From contig NC_053044.1 of the NCBI RefSeq assembly GCF_003473485.1, positions 37,204,091 through 37,268,090 on the forward strand: a stretch of 64,000 nt of DNA, read 5' to 3'. This stretch comes from Medicago truncatula (Eukaryota > Streptophyta > Magnoliopsida > Fabales > Fabaceae). Of the stretch, positions 38,547 to 51,035 are shown in pieces. Under the pieces are notes generated by a model. The model saw only the letters and a list, made by a program, of their open reading frames with translations, was not told the DNA's origin and did not search any database. The number at the start of each line of letters is the position of its first letter. Position 1 is the first letter of the stretch. A program made the translations under genes and the position numbers.

Positions 38547-40857
38547 ATGGCTATGTGTAGATGTGTCTCTGTTTTGATTGGAAGGAAGGATAAAATCAAG
38601 GTAAAAATAATATATTCGGATATTGCGTCTGATTTTGTCTATTCAAGGTTGACATAAACCATATAATTTACTTGCTTTGGTCTTTTCAGGGCATTGAAGG
38701 ATCTTCAAAAGGGGACCTCAAAAAGTTACATGCCAAAGTACAACACCCAACAATATCTTCGAAGAGTCGTGATATAAAGCCAGATGACACCCATGATGTT
38801 ACAACCGGTGGTACCCAGATGAATTCAAGGTCCAATGTGAAAGTTCTGAGTCCCGAGATCCCTATGAAGACTGAAGTAGAGGAAGCTTATGAAGGGGAAG
38901 ATGAACATGAAGATTCACCATCCATCAAGAGAGAGTTCTCTGATTTTGATCTCCAAGTTCATGAAGCTGTTGCATGCAAAGTAGGATATGACCCAGCAGG
39001 TAAAGAGATCAACTCCCCCAGTTTATATAAAAAACAAACCAACATTCAATTGGAAGACGAAGATGATAAATACGACAAAAACAGTGTTGATTTGATCCAA
39101 AGTGGGCATGTCAGTGATCCTGGGATGGGCAAGCCTGACTTCTGGGCTTCTCCAGAGCTCAAGCGATCTTGCTCTAACCTGGAAAGAAGGGATATATCTA
39201 GGAAGACTGTTCATCACTTTCCATCTTCAAAGTCACATTCTTTTGAGGATTTGCAGGAATTATCAGCAAATCAGATGGTTAATCTAGAGAGCCCCAGGTC
39301 TGTGATGACTCAGCGCAGTGCTGATAGAGTGATGTTGAAAAGGCGTTCGTCTAGTCAAGTTCTCCCTTCTGGAAGTAAAAAATTGTGGTGGAAGTTGTTC
39401 CTCTGGAGCCACAGGAATATTCATCAACCTTGGGTCAGCAAATCAACACAATTACATCCTGCAAGTGCTGTTTTTAATAGTCAATGCGGGTACTCTTCAG
39501 ATATCCTGGAACCAAAACAAGGTAAGACATTGAGACATATGGGATCACCCTCTCATGCATCATCTTCAGGGGAGTACTTCAGCAAAAGCGGCAAGGATAA
39601 AAATATGGATAATCAAAGGTGGAGCAGATTTCACAAAGAAAATAACTTTGATTTTCGGACACAAAATCAATGGGTAGCTTTCTCAACAGAATCATCCTCC
39701 TTTAACAGAGTAGATGAGTGGGTGAAAGATCTTGAAAATCAGCAGCCACCTTCAGAGGATGATTTTGCTGATGACAATATTGGAACCACTGTCTTGCCAC
39801 CTTCTCCGGATGCTGATAGATCAATGGCAAGAACCACAACTCGGTTACCTCAAAATCAAGATGCCAATCTTTCAAAGGATCTTTTGTATGCCAATAGCGT
39901 GGTGCAATCTCTGAATCCAGCCTCAACTGCAGCTCATATATCTGGTATTGGTATGAAAGTCATCCCCGCAATTACACACTTCTGCAGTCTTCGCTCAGTG
40001 AATCTGTCAAACAATTTCATAGGTATAACTCATTTGAGAGAAGAAAATAATCTTTAATACGATTACAAATAAATGAAAAATACTAACTCGATTGATTGGC
40101 TTTCCTCTTCATTGTTTTGCAGTTCATATCACACCTGGATTTCTCCCAAAGGGTCTTCATACACTTAATTTGTCAAGAAACAAGATCAGCACTATTGAGG
40201 GCCTCCGAGAATTAACCCGATTGCGGGTACTTGACCTAAGTTATAACCGCATTTCAAGAATTGGACAAGGTTAGTTTCTATACCAGCTGATGATGCTCAA
40301 TGAAGGTTTTTTACTTCTCGAATCTTATTCTTCAGAGTATTTACTACAAAATTATTTACTCTGTTTTATCAGGGCTATCAAGTTGTACACTGGTCAAAGA
40401 GCTATATCTTGCGGGAAACAAGATAAGTGATGTTGAGGGCCTACACAGGTTATTCAAGCTAACAGTTCTGGACTTGAGCTTTAACAAGATCACGACAACA
40501 AAAGCACTGCGCCAGCTTGTAGCTAACTACAACTCAGTTCTGGCCTTGAATCTGCTCGGAAATCCAATTCAAAGCAACATCAGTGATGAGCAGTTGCGCA
40601 AAGCAGTTTGTGATCTTCTGCCAAAGCTAGTGTACCTGAACAAGCAATCCATCAAGCCTCAAAGGGCACGAGAGATGCTCACTGATAGTGTTGCCAAAGC
40701 TGCACTTGGAAACAGCAGCCGGACCCCCAAAAGAAGAACACTGAAGAAAGGTGGCCAAGGAGGATCAAGTTCCTCCAGTGTGCATAGAAGCAGAAGCAGT
40801 GCTAGTTTAGCCCAGAATAGCAGGCAAAGGTCAAAGAGTCAAACTAAGCATCATTAG
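38547..40857 (+). CDS. Leucine-rich-repeat protein (outer-arm dynein light chain 1-like)
   Basis: Predicted 672 aa from four exons: 38547-38600, 38690-40022, 40123-40269 and 40373-40857, all in phase. The first 420 residues are acidic and Ser-rich with no known domain (about residues 50-110 are Glu/Asp rich). Four or five SDS22-type repeats follow (LRSVNLSNNF, LHTLNLSRNKIS, LRVLDLSYNRIS, VKELYLAGNKIS, LTVLDLSFNKIT), then a cap motif (LLPKLVYLNKQ) and a basic Ser-rich tail. The domain order matches Arabidopsis At1g78230, recalled as the neighbour of QUA2. In land plants without motile cilia the role is probably protein-protein binding and not dynein; the name is a family label. Function unknown. 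Confidence 0.87.
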
Positions 40858-42729
40858 TTGTCTGAAAAAGGAACAGTTCATCAGTCCTTTATGTTTCCAA
40901 GACTATATAAAGTGGAGCAGTTAATGCTTCAACTTGTAACCAAACTAGTAGGGTAATGTTTGGTTATGGGCTGTGTTGTGTTTGCTTCAACCAGTAATTA
41001 TTAGTATATTGCCATAAAGGAGACTACACAAGGTTGCTAGACATTGACAGTCTCTTTGTCAAAGATTTGATGTAATAAAGTCACCATTATCTACATTCTG
41101 CAAATGTAATGTATGGAACTCAATTCATCATCTGGAAATTCTGTGAACTTCATGTAGACAATTTTGACTGTACGAAACATATTGGCCAGCCTAATTGCTA
41201 TAGTTGCTACTATCATCATCATAAAAACCATATCTGAGAACTGAATACCATGGCAAGTGAAAAATTCAAAGGAAGCACTATTAATTTTCAGCTCAGAAGC
41301 TGTTACTGAAAATGAAATATGCCACAACAAAACTCCAATATATGTGGTAACTGATTGAAGGTCACAGCTCTTGTCAAAAACAAAATAAAATTGAAGGTCA
41401 CTGGAGACCTGAATCTGAACAAGACAGCTGGGAACTTTTGGTCAGCCACCGCCAATGATCTACCCTACTAGGCTACTATAAACATATCCTATTGTTTATC
41501 ATAACTCGGACTCAAACTCCAAATGAAGGTTCATATGCTCTTCCTATTAATGCAATAAATACTCTGATCAGCATATTCGGTGAAATACACTTCTCAAAAA
41601 TTAGTAGTTCAAGCTGAGCTCCTTTTTTTCCAGCCATGAAAAATTGATCAACAATGTATGAACCCAAGTGGTGCGAACACACTGTAAACAAATCTGGGTG
41701 CCTGCATAATTGGGCCTTCTTAGCCAAAACCATGGCATTACTGAAAAAATAGTAGGCAGGTTAGAAATCAAGCAGGGGAAGGGGCAATAAAAAGAAGAAG
41801 AAAGGAAGACAAAACAGAATGATTTGTTGATTTGTATAATGATTAACTTCGGCGACATAGATCTTTCTGGATAAATGATATTAGCAATTTGAAGAAGCTT
41901 CTCCAGAGTCATTTTAATCATTTCGCAATGGCTCACTTGATTTGAACATTTTTCCATAACTCTTTGAACCTCTCAATAATTTTATTTAGTAGTGGAGTGG
42001 CTACCGTTAGCGTCAAAAACATTGGAACTTTATAATTTATAAGGTTACTGAGTGAGTATTTGTAAATGTCACCAAAACATACTGCTTCATTAAACCATCT
42101 AGAAACCAAATTTAATTTCCCCCACAATCTGGTATTTGAATCATTCGCTTTAAAGACACAAACATATATAGTAACCATGAGAATTTTTCTCAATCGAATT
42201 TGACTGATAAAAAAAGGGGGATATCTAGTGCAGCTTAATCCAACCGTAACAAGCAGGGACACAAACATGAAACCTATGAAAATGATTTGATTTTTAATGA
42301 AGACTTTTTACCCTTTAAAACTCAATTAGAGGATAGAAAGCATATCAAAAGAATCATATTAATTAATTATTATACTAACTAGAGAAAATCTTATAATGAT
42401 ATTTTGATTATTGAAAAAAATCATACAGCAAAACCTTGATACAAGGAGACATTTCATTGCATATGAAAGTCAAAATATGAAAGCCAATATACCTAGATAA
42501 TAAAATGGTAAAGTTGGCTAACCTAAAATCTTTGCCATCTATGCAATTCTCAGGACACTAAACTTAAATTTCTCCATTCCCATTCCTCCATTGAACCAAA
42601 GAGGATCTGCAAAGGCAGTCACTATAAAGGCACTTCATTCCTGTTTGGGAGAGGAGCATCCTTAACTTGAAAAGCTACAATCGATCTTTCTTTTCTTAAT
42701 CTTGAAACCCTTTTTTAAGTGATTCCAAT
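40858..42729. other. Spacer between LRR and PORR genes
   Basis: 3' UTRs at both edges (genes converge). A minus-strand reading of 73 codons at 41733-41512 follows a good acceptor (TTTTTTCAG, near 41745), so an unrecognised exon or pseudogene fragment is possible; no family was recognised. Confidence 0.4.
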
Positions 42730-43944
42730 TTAATTATCTTGCTTTTCCAATCCAACATCATAACCAAGTTCCATTTCCTCATTTTCCTTTATCTGAGCAT
42801 ACTTATAAACCTTCTCATTAAACACCACCTGAGGATCCTTATGAATCAAAACCCCATTCCGATCATACCCCTCTTTCAAAAACACAACCCAATTCATCTC
42901 AGTCCCCGCCAAATAAAACGCCCTCGGCTGCTTAACCAACATATGATAAGTATGCTTAGTCAAACTAAACTCCTCCTTAAACTCAACAAGATGATGAATT
43001 GAAGCTCTCTTCTCCAATGTCAAACTCAAAAACTCATGAATCAATCCAACCCTATACTTCTCAGCTTCCAATGTCCACACATCAAACTTCGCCCCATCCG
43101 AATAAGGCGAAACCAACGGTAACGCATTTAACAAATTCATCTTCCTCTCATCCTCAATTCCCAATTCCAAATCCTTCCCATGCTTCACAGGAAAAGTAAA
43201 TTTCCTCTTAGCATCATCCTCATTCACCATGAACTCCTTTTCAATCGCGCTAACCGCCAAAAGCGGGTCCCAATTAACCAATTCAAGAACTCTCACTTTC
43301 TTCCCATCATCTTTGTTCTTATCATCAACAATGCGGAAATAATTCGGGTATTTTTCAACCCGGTCACGAAAATCATCAGGTATACCGAATAAATTTCTCA
43401 CATGATGAATTTTCGCAAGTGAAATGCGATGAAACCGCGACATCATGAGAAGTTTACGAACTTTCTCGACACGATCGAGTTCCATTGATTCCATAATCGA
43501 TTTCTCTTCTGCTAAAAGCTCTTCCATTAAATCGGTGAAACCGAACCACATTTTACCGTCGGTGTGGCGGTAGGTTAGGAAGAGGGGAGGATGTTGCTGG
43601 ATTGATTTGGCAATTTTCCGGCCGCGAGGGAAACCGAGTTCGCGGTGGAGTTTTCCGGCGTCGTCGAGTTGAAGAACGTGTTCCGGTTGATTAGAGAGGT
43701 AGTTTTTTGATCGTGTGACGAAACGCATTAGGGTTTCGCGTTTAACGATTTGTTCGAATGCGGTTACGCGGTTTGGTTCGGTTTGGATTGGGTTGGTTCT
43801 GGGACTTGATTTGGGTTTGTGTTTTTTCTTGAGTTTTTTTGGGGTTTTTGTGACTAAAAAAGAAGTGGAAAATTTTGCTTTTGCAGTGAAGTAGTGATTA
43901 TGATTTTTGAAGGTTTTAGAGATGAAGAATGAAGAAAAAGCCAT
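42730..43944 (-). CDS. PORR-domain organelle RNA-binding protein
   Basis: A single uninterrupted frame of 404 aa. The N terminus (MAFSSFFISKTFKNHNHYF) is Ser/Phe/Lys rich without acids, fitting a mitochondrial or plastid transit peptide. A plant organelle RNA recognition (PORR) domain fills residues about 60-390, with LGFPRGRKIAKSIQQHP, FRDRVEKYPNYFRI and LVEFKEEFSLTKHTYHMLVK blocks. Proteins of this family (WTF1, WTF9, RPD1) bind group II introns or other organelle RNAs and aid splicing. The acidic C terminus is not conserved. The lack of introns is usual for the family. The exact RNA target cannot be inferred. Confidence 0.9.
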   Translation of the reverse strand: MAFSSFFISKTFKNHNHYFTAKAKFSTSFLVTKTPKKLKKKHKPKSSPRTNPIQTEPNRVTAFEQIVKRETLMRFVTRSKNYLSNQPEHVLQLDDAGKLHRELGFPRGRKIAKSIQQHPPLFLTYRHTDGKMWFGFTDLMEELLAEEKSIMESMELDRVEKVRKLLMMSRFHRISLAKIHHVRNLFGIPDDFRDRVEKYPNYFRIVDDKNKDDGKKVRVLELVNWDPLLAVSAIEKEFMVNEDDAKRKFTFPVKHGKDLELGIEDERKMNLLNALPLVSPYSDGAKFDVWTLEAEKYRVGLIHEFLSLTLEKRASIHHLVEFKEEFSLTKHTYHMLVKQPRAFYLAGTEMNWVVFLKEGYDRNGVLIHKDPQVVFNEKVYKYAQIKENEEMELGYDVGLEKQDN

Positions 43945-44063
43945 TGAATGGAATGAAATTGTAGTGTCACAACGGCTATGGTTATATATGGATGCTGATT
44001 TAATTTTGTTATATTATATATGGTCGAAAAGAATTAAAAAAGTTAGGAAAAGATAAAAATAAT

Positions 44064-44151
44064 TCCGACCTACCGGATTCGAACCAGTGACCTAAGGATG
44101 TCTGTTTAAACCAACTACAGTCCTCCGCTCTACCAACTGAGCTAAGGTCGG
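44064..44151 (-). tRNA. tRNA-Tyr (GTA) with 15-nt intron
   Basis: Minus strand: acceptor stem CCGACCT/AGGTCGG, D loop AGCTCAGTTGGTAGAGC, anticodon GTA in GACTGTAG, then an intron TTGGTTTAAACAGAC, and T arm GGTTCGAATCC, discriminator A. Plant tRNA-Tyr genes always carry such an intron after position 37. Well conserved and probably active. Confidence 0.95.
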
Positions 44152-45193
44152 TGCTTGTTAAGCTTTCGTAGTCTATATACATAAAGCTTTTTCATATTTC
44201 GAGATGATATATACTATTGTAATGATTTTTGCATGTATAATAATGTACACTAATTGATATTGATGTATTTTAATGTGTACTTGATTCTACAAATGCTACG
44301 TGATTTCACTTTATTTTATTACTAAATTAACATTATAGTAGCATTTGACAGAAAAATGAAGCCACATAGCCTTTTGTAATGTATTCTCTTTTATTCCAAT
44401 TTTTTGGTTGAGCCAACGTTCAACATTTTTCGAATCCTTGTCTTAATTTATTCTGCTCTACTTTTGATATATACAAAATAAAATACAACACTTGTGTGCT
44501 TTGTTTTGTGGTTGTGGTTTCTATATCCTGTCTACAAAACACTGTAATCACTTGACACATATTTTTATATTGTCACTCTAGTTTTTGCCCCACTATTGAG
44601 CAATCATGATGGTTGTGGAGTGTAATATGATACTTTCATTTTGTTCTTAGTTTATATTTAGTTTCTGTCTACCAATCATTTATCGCGTTTCGAGGCACTC
44701 CTATTGGGAAAATATTGAAGCTATAAATTATCACTTTGAGTTCGACGTGCTTCTAATGATATCCCGAACATGGGGATCATACTTAAAACAACCAAGAGAA
44801 ACAAAATTCTCGACTTTAAAAACCTAAACATGGGAATTGTTGCTTGTTGCAACGACCCTCAACGGCCCACCGAAAAGAGACGATTGAGTTGCAAACCAAA
44901 CCAACCAAAGTTTCAAACATGAGCTTCTGCATTTAGATGCTTACACACAAAACATCACTGCATTGGTAATAACTTTGTCATCATATAGTTATTTTACTGC
45001 AAAATGTAATTTCGTAATGATTCAAATTCTGGTCCAAACTCAAAAACAAATTAAAACAAAGGGCCTACATAAGTTGTTATGGTTGATTATTCAATTGAGA
45101 AATAATTCAGGATGCTTGTGCTTACCCTAAGTTGCAAATAAGCTTAACCGCCTGTTAACATCAAGTTTTGCTTATCAGTCATTGTGTTTTTTT
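44152..45193. other. Spacer
   Basis: AT-rich, no gene or clear repeat recognised. Confidence 0.45.
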
Positions 45194-45223
45194 GCACCCG
45201 CGAAACCGGGTGCGCTAATCTAG
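45194..45223 (+). mobile_element. Possible Helitron 3' end
   Basis: A perfect 7-bp stem (GCACCCG, loop CGAAAC, CGGGTGC) is followed seven bases later by CTAG, as at Helitron 3' ends. The next base is A, not the usual T, and no 5' TC end was located. Confidence 0.35.
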
Positions 45224-45345
45224 AATACTTATGCTAATGAACATGAGACAGTATAATGAGTCAAAAGAAACATATTTCATTTGATAAACTAGATAACTAT
45301 GTACAAGGGTTGGACTAATCGATTTGACCACATTAAGAACTTTTT

Positions 45346-45440
45346 TTATCCCTTCGTAATAACGAGGACCAATGCATCAGGAAGTAGTTTTGCATAAGGT
45401 ATATATCGCACTTCAATGTTGCCCACAATTGATTCCTCAT
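45346..45440 (-). other. Orphan exon-like segment
   Basis: After a good acceptor (CTTTGTAG, minus strand) a frame reads DEESIVGNIEVRYIPYAKLL and then PDALVLVITKG and a stop. It looks coding, but no other exons were found; a MULE element lies just upstream. It may be a captured or left-behind last exon. Family not recognised. Confidence 0.35.
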
Positions 45441-45674
45441 CTACAAAGACAAGACACATGGATAACATCAATATTAACACCCAAAGAGAAATATATAATC
45501 GTAAAATAATATATTGATATCATCTAAACAAGTCAAGCACCACATTCCAGCATTGAACATGTTAAGTTAACTATAAATAACAATTACTCTAAATATTAGA
45601 AAGTGTAAAGTTATTGTGCTAGTAGTATATACGATTGTAATTAAATAAAGTTCGTATGCGATATATTTGTACTT

Positions 45675-46437
45675 GAGAAATGCTATAGACAAACTCTCTA
45701 ACACACTCCATTAAACACACTCTTTATTAGTGGTTCACGTCATCATTATTTTAAAACATTTAATTGGCAACCGGTTCTACTGGTTTGAAACATGTCTCAA
45801 GCGTTTGTACAGTGTTCCTCCCAACTGTCTCCAGTATATTAATTTCAAATTTCAATGACGCCTTCAGCATCTCCGTTTTGGATCTGTTTGTCATAGTTTT
45901 CAATAACAAAACACAAATTTCTTTTTTCTAATGGAGTGGATAAATATATTTGGCATTATAAAATTGGATGAGTTTTGGTCTTTCAGATTATATCAATGGG
46001 CAATTCGGTGACAATTTTTTTGTGAATTTATGGATCTTGACAATCATTATCCACTAAAGCTAATTATAACAGGAATTTACCATTGTTTTAATTGGATAGA
46101 GATTTGGGTTTTTGACCCGTTGACATCCACCAAACAAAAATTGGGTGTTTCCACATATCATTTTGGTACAAGCATCATCTATGGGGTAAACGCTTGACAT
46201 AGAGAAAGAAACCAAGGATAAAAACAAAGTCGCAGATGGCAGGAAATAGTAGAGAGAAATTCAAAGAACATTGAAAGTTTTATTATTTATTTATTTTGCA
46301 TAAAAGAAGAAAACAAAGTTGTGTTTTCTAAACAAGCCAGTTACCGTGTAAATTGATTTAAAAGAGTGATGATGTGGATCAATGGTAGAGAGTGTGTTTA
46401 ATAGAGTGTGTTAGAGAGTTTGTCAATAGCATTTCTC
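45675..46437. mobile_element. 763-bp MULE-type element
   Basis: Left end GAGAAATGCTATAGACAAAC and inverted right end GAGAAATGCTATTGACAAAC continue for over 50 bp (TCTCTAACACACTC). TTTGTACTT is duplicated perfectly at 45666-45674 and 46438-46446. Non-coding. Confidence 0.9.
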
Positions 46438-46478
46438 TTTGTACTTTACTTTTATTCGTTTAAATAGAGATATATGTC

Positions 46479-46563
46479 GTCCTCGTGAGCTTAACTCAGT
46501 TGGTAAGGACAATGTATAATATATGCAAGGTCCACGGTTTGAATCCCGGCCACCAAAAAAAAA
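46479..46563 (+). mobile_element. tRNA-derived SINE, second copy
   Basis: Same family as 19903-19990: GAGCTTAACTCAGTTGGTAA, GGTTTGAATCCCGG, A tail. The target AAATAGAGATATATGTC is duplicated at 46462-46478 and 46564-46580. Confidence 0.88.
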
Positions 46564-46611
46564 AAATAGAGATATATGTCAGCATTATATGTACAACTTC
46601 TCTTTGTCATG

Positions 46612-46727
46612 TGTAGGTTTGTGAGCTAAGGGACATTGAAGAAGTTTGAAGGAGGAGGTCCCGAGTTTGATCCTGGAAACTAACATAACCACAAACTTTG
46701 ATAACATTTGCCTATAAAAAAAAAATA
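46612..46727 (+). repeat. Degenerate SINE-like repeat
   Basis: 'GTTTGTGAGCTAAGGGACAT' and 'GTCCCGAGTTTGATCCTGG' resemble SINE A and B boxes, followed by an A tract. No target duplication was found. Confidence 0.4.
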
Positions 46728-46785
46728 TAAGTTCTCATTTCCCTTTTTTGTAACTTTGGTAACATTTGCCTATAAAAAAAATATC

Positions 46786-47971
46786 GGCTAAATTGCATTT
46801 TTGATCCTTAACTATTTAATTAGTATTGCTTTTCTTTCTTAATTAAAATTTTATTTATTCTGGTATTTTAACTTTATTTCCGTTACACATTTTGGTCTTT
46901 TCCGTTAGTTTTAATTAAAAAATGTTGGCGTTCTTCATCTTCATATCATCTCCATCAACATTCAATAAAAAAAATCCTAGAAAAATTCAAAAAAAAAAAA
47001 AAAGACATAAACTGAACATTAAAACTCTCCAATCAAATCACTAATCAAAATACTCATCTTCAAAATCACAATTACAGCAAATTGGTTAATCTGGGAAAAC
47101 GCATGAACAGTAAATTTTCTTCATATCAATTAGAACGCAGAAACTAATTAACATGAAAGTTAGAATTGAAATGGTTGATTGAAACGCAAACTCAACATGA
47201 GCATAATTGAAGTGGAAATGTTGGTGAAAGGCTTTAATTATCCCAATTAAACTCACAACCATTACTCCAAGATGGAACGAATTTTCCAACAACAAAACTA
47301 TAGCAACAAAAGTAAACCCATAAAATTGATGGATTAGGTTCACTTTTCAAAATTTGGAATATTTGCCCCTTCAATTGAAATCGAATGTCAGCAACCACAA
47401 TAATATTTAAACCGGAATCGCATTCTTTACAGATGAACAGAGGCGACGAAGAGTGAATAGGGTCTATCTTCTTTGATTTTTTTTTGGGGTTGTATTTGGC
47501 CACTGATTTTGTGGTTTAAGGTTTCTGGTACTGTTGTTTGATTCATCTGCTTCATACACATTTCTCAAAATTCAATCTTTTTCCTATTTTTGGTTGAGTT
47601 TCATGAACCTACGAGTTGTTTTCAAATTTTGGTTAAGAATTTGATGGTGTTATTGATATCATTGATGTTGGATTTTGTTGTGTTGTTCTTCATACTTTTT
47701 CAAAAAATGATGAAGGTGATGAAAGATTTAGATGGTTTTTTTTTCTGGAAATTTTCTGGGTATTTTTTGTTGAAGGTTGATGGAGATGATATGAAGATGA
47801 AGAAGAGTGGAAGATAATGAAGAAACTCTAACGTTTTTAAATTAAAACCAACGGAAACGACCAAAATATGGAACAGAGAGAAAATTAAGATACCAAAATA
47901 AATCAAATTTTAATCAAGGGATCAAAGTGATACTAATTAAATAGTTAAGGGACCAAAAACACAATTTAGTC
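46786..47971. mobile_element. 1.19-kb MULE-type foldback element
   Basis: Ends GGCTAAATTGCATTTTTGAT and GACTAAATTGTGTTTTTGGT (inverted right) plus long subterminal inverted similarity (CATCTTCATATCATCTCCAT on the left). Targets AAAAATATC and AAAAATATA differ at one base. No transposase; readings inside are chance. Confidence 0.82.
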
Positions 47972-48117
47972 AAAAATATAAGTTCACTTTTCCCTTTTTC
48001 TGTAATGTTTCATCAAATTTTAATACTAGACTTATTCCACGATGAGTCACTACTCACTGGCACTGCTAGTGAATTTTGCACTAGACTAACAACAATCATA
48101 TTTTTCTTACTTGTGCA

Positions 48118-50020
48118 TAGAGGTGTCAAATGGGCCGGCCTGACCCAGCCCGGCTCAGACCCGAGAGGCCCTGTTGGAACAAAATGTGTTTCACAATGAA
48201 CCTTATTGAGTTTTGATGATAACAAGGTATTAAAAATTGTCAATTGGTTATTACTAATAATTGTTCAAGTGTACAGGACCAAAGGCTACTCAAGTTATTT
48301 CAATAGGTCTTGGAAGAACAATGGAAAGAAAAAGAAATTCTGAGCATCTGAAGAAAACTGCTCCTGAAGCTAAACTGCTCCTGAAGAGATGACGTCATCA
48401 GAAGCAGAAAGTCATCAGAAGCAAAAGTTTTCATCAGAAGCAATATCTTCACCAGAAGCTACATTTGATCCTTTAATCAAACTGAAGATTCAAAGTAGCT
48501 GATTCTCAATTCAGTCTTATCAAAGAAGAACGAAGAATTGAAAGGGAGGTATCAACGGATATATGGATAGCACTGAGCTCTTGTCTCTCGTTAATAGAGT
48601 TGACAAAGTACAAGTGTACAACCACTACCTCCACTACTCTGTTTTCTGTCTACGCTACAAGACAAAACAACAGCCATGCCTGCAGAATTTGTACACTCAA
48701 GATGGGAATGAATTTGAAGTTTATTCTTCAAAGGACTACACCCAAATCAGGCAAAGGATCACTGGTGGATAATCAAAGGATTTCAAACGACTCTTTAGAC
48801 GTGCTGATTATCTCAACGTCTCTTTCACACCTCTATATAAAGGAATGAAGACTTGAAGATTTTAGAGAGAGATACATAAGTTTAAAAGCGCCAAAACTCT
48901 GTCAATTTGATTCTAAAAAGCACACTGAATTTCTGCACTGATTTGATACATCTTAGAAATTCAAAGTCTAGAGTCTTTTCTGTATTGTATTGTGAACACC
49001 ACTGATTGTATATCAAGTGTTCAATTCAAACTCAATTCTCTGTATTTTTGTTTGATTAGAAGTCTCTTGCCTGCGTGCTTGAGCATTAGAAGTCTCTTGC
49101 TTAGTGCTTGAGCATTGGAAGACTCTTGCGTGTGTGCTTGAGCATTGTTTTGTGAAGTCTCATACTTTGAAAGTATTGAGCAGTTGTAATCTTGTGATTA
49201 TAGTGAAATCTCCTTGGAAGTGCAAGGGGGACTGGACTACTTCCGTGTTGTGGAAGGAACCAGGATAACTGCCTGTGTCTTTGTCTTTCTTTTCTCTGCT
49301 CTGTTCTTTTCCGCTGCAATCTGACTCTGATCATTTCATCAGAAGCAATCAAACTGCTTCTGAAGTTTTATCAGAAGAAGAATCCTTTTTTAAGAGAAAA
49401 AGAAAACACAATTCAACCCCCCCCTTCTTGTGTTTTTCACCTTCAGGCCCGACTATAGAAATGGGCCAGCCCCGCCCGACCTATTTATGATTGGGCCGTG
49501 AATTCTAAAGCTCGGCCCGGTGGGCCATGGGCCAGCCCGGCCTGGCCCGTTTATGTTTTATTTTTAAAATTTATTCACTTTTTTTTTTATGTATTTTCTT
49601 ATGTATTAGTTACTCGCCATTATTTTTTTGCTAAAATATGATTGGATGGACATAAAAATATAAATAATTTTTACATTAACATTGAATAATAATTAAACTC
49701 TAGATTATTCTTTCAATTAAATCAAATTAATAATTTATAAACTTTAAAATTTTAAATCTGTAAGCTAAATTCATCCATATTTATTAAGTTTATTTATTTA
49801 AATATTTTTTTGTTAATAAATTTTAAATTAGTTGATAATTTTTTTAAAAAATATGTTGTTTTTAACAAAAATAAAATGAAATATGGGCTAATGGGCCGGC
49901 CCAAAGCCCGGTGGGCCAGCCCGGCCCAACTTTTGTGGCCGAAAAAGCCCGAGTGCGTTTTTTGGTTAGTTTTTTAGGCCCGGCCCAAAAATATGGGCCG
50001 ATCCATTTTTGACATGTCTA
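48118..50020. mobile_element. hAT-type element containing a solo LTR
   Basis: Ends TAGAGGTGTCAAATGGGCC and TAGACATGTCAAAAATGG (inverted right) with CTTGTGCA duplicated perfectly at 48110-48117 and 50021-50028, the 8-bp size of hAT elements. Its GGGCC-rich arms are 'gggccggcc' repeats. Without the LTR it is about 630 bp and non-coding. Confidence 0.88.
48172..49445 (+). mobile_element. Ty1/copia-like solo LTR fossil
   Basis: A 1274-bp stretch begins TGTTGGAAC, ends CACCTTCA and is flanked by GGCCC at 48167-48171 and 49446-49450. The repeated 'catcagaagc' motif and size suit SIRE/Maximus-like LTRs. No internal region remains, so it is a recombined solo LTR, inserted after the hAT element. Confidence 0.85.
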
Positions 50021-50028
50021 CTTGTGCA

Positions 50029-50916
50029 TAACAAAAAAATTATTTATGGAAGATATTTATCTTGAAACATAGAATTATAAAAGAGAGAAATCATTTTCTT
50101 AAATTTGTGGTATATGGAAAATTGAAGTAAGAAGACTAGGTTGATTTGTTGTTTTGGGAATGAATTGCATTAAAATCTTTTGGTTTAGTTATATTGTTAT
50201 TGGTCTAAAGCTTGTTGTTATCGGTATTCAATCAAAGATCGGATTGGATGAGGAGGAAAAAGGAGAATGGTTACTGATTTGCAATTGAACAATGGAGGGA
50301 TGAATTGAGATTGTATGATTTAGAGATTTAGCGATTTAATCTGATAATTTTTAATTGATTTCTAACACTTTGGTGCTCAGATCCACGTCATACATCTTTG
50401 TTAGACAAAACAATTGGCAACTCATCTTTTAACGACCAATACATCCAATGACTATATTGCATTTTATTCCGAAATCAGACCATTGTAACAACATGGTGCA
50501 AAGTCAATGACCAAAATAGTTGTTTCTCTTTTATTTTTTCCTAATTATAATGTGTTTTAGTTATCCTCTCAAAAAAGAAACAACCATCCTAATTATAAAT
50601 TATTAATATTTTATTAATTGATAATTGACTCAGAAAAATACTATCACAAATATTACATTAATATTTTTATGAGGGATGCTATACATTACGAAATACACAA
50701 ACGAAAATCGACGACAAGTCTAATAAAACTCACAATACATGAAGAAAAAGGTGAATATGAAATAAGTCAAGGGATAAAACGGTAATCACAATTCAATTGA
50801 AGAGGATTTTTTTCAATCTTTTTTTTTTTTTTAAATTGCAATCTTTGTTGTTTTTCCTTATCTGCATGATACTCTTTCAACCACAATTTGGTTCTTGTAA
50901 AATAAATATTGCTGCA
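50029..50916. other. AT-rich spacer
   Basis: No gene recognised. Confidence 0.45.
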
Positions 50917-51035
50917 GCTAAAGAAGTTGTTGCATGTTATATGCAAAAGCCGAGTTCGAACTCCAATACTCATTTTTTTACATTTAATTGTGTGAGCTCT
51001 AGCTTACGTTACTTTACAAAAAAAAAAAAAAAAAA
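50917..51035 (+). mobile_element. Degenerate SINE with A tail
   Basis: TGCATGTTATATGCA and GAGTTCGAACTCC match the SINE head consensus seen at 55066; a long A tail ends the unit. Confidence 0.5.

Noticed and set aside
42739-43392. Three plus-strand frames within the PORR gene
   Set aside because: Antisense shadows of the 404-aa frame.
47086-47906. Several overlapping frames on both strands
   Set aside because: All inside the MULE at 46786-47971 and made of AT-rich inverted sequence.
48563-49490. Short frames within the solo LTR
   Set aside because: Chance frames in an LTR; not host genes.
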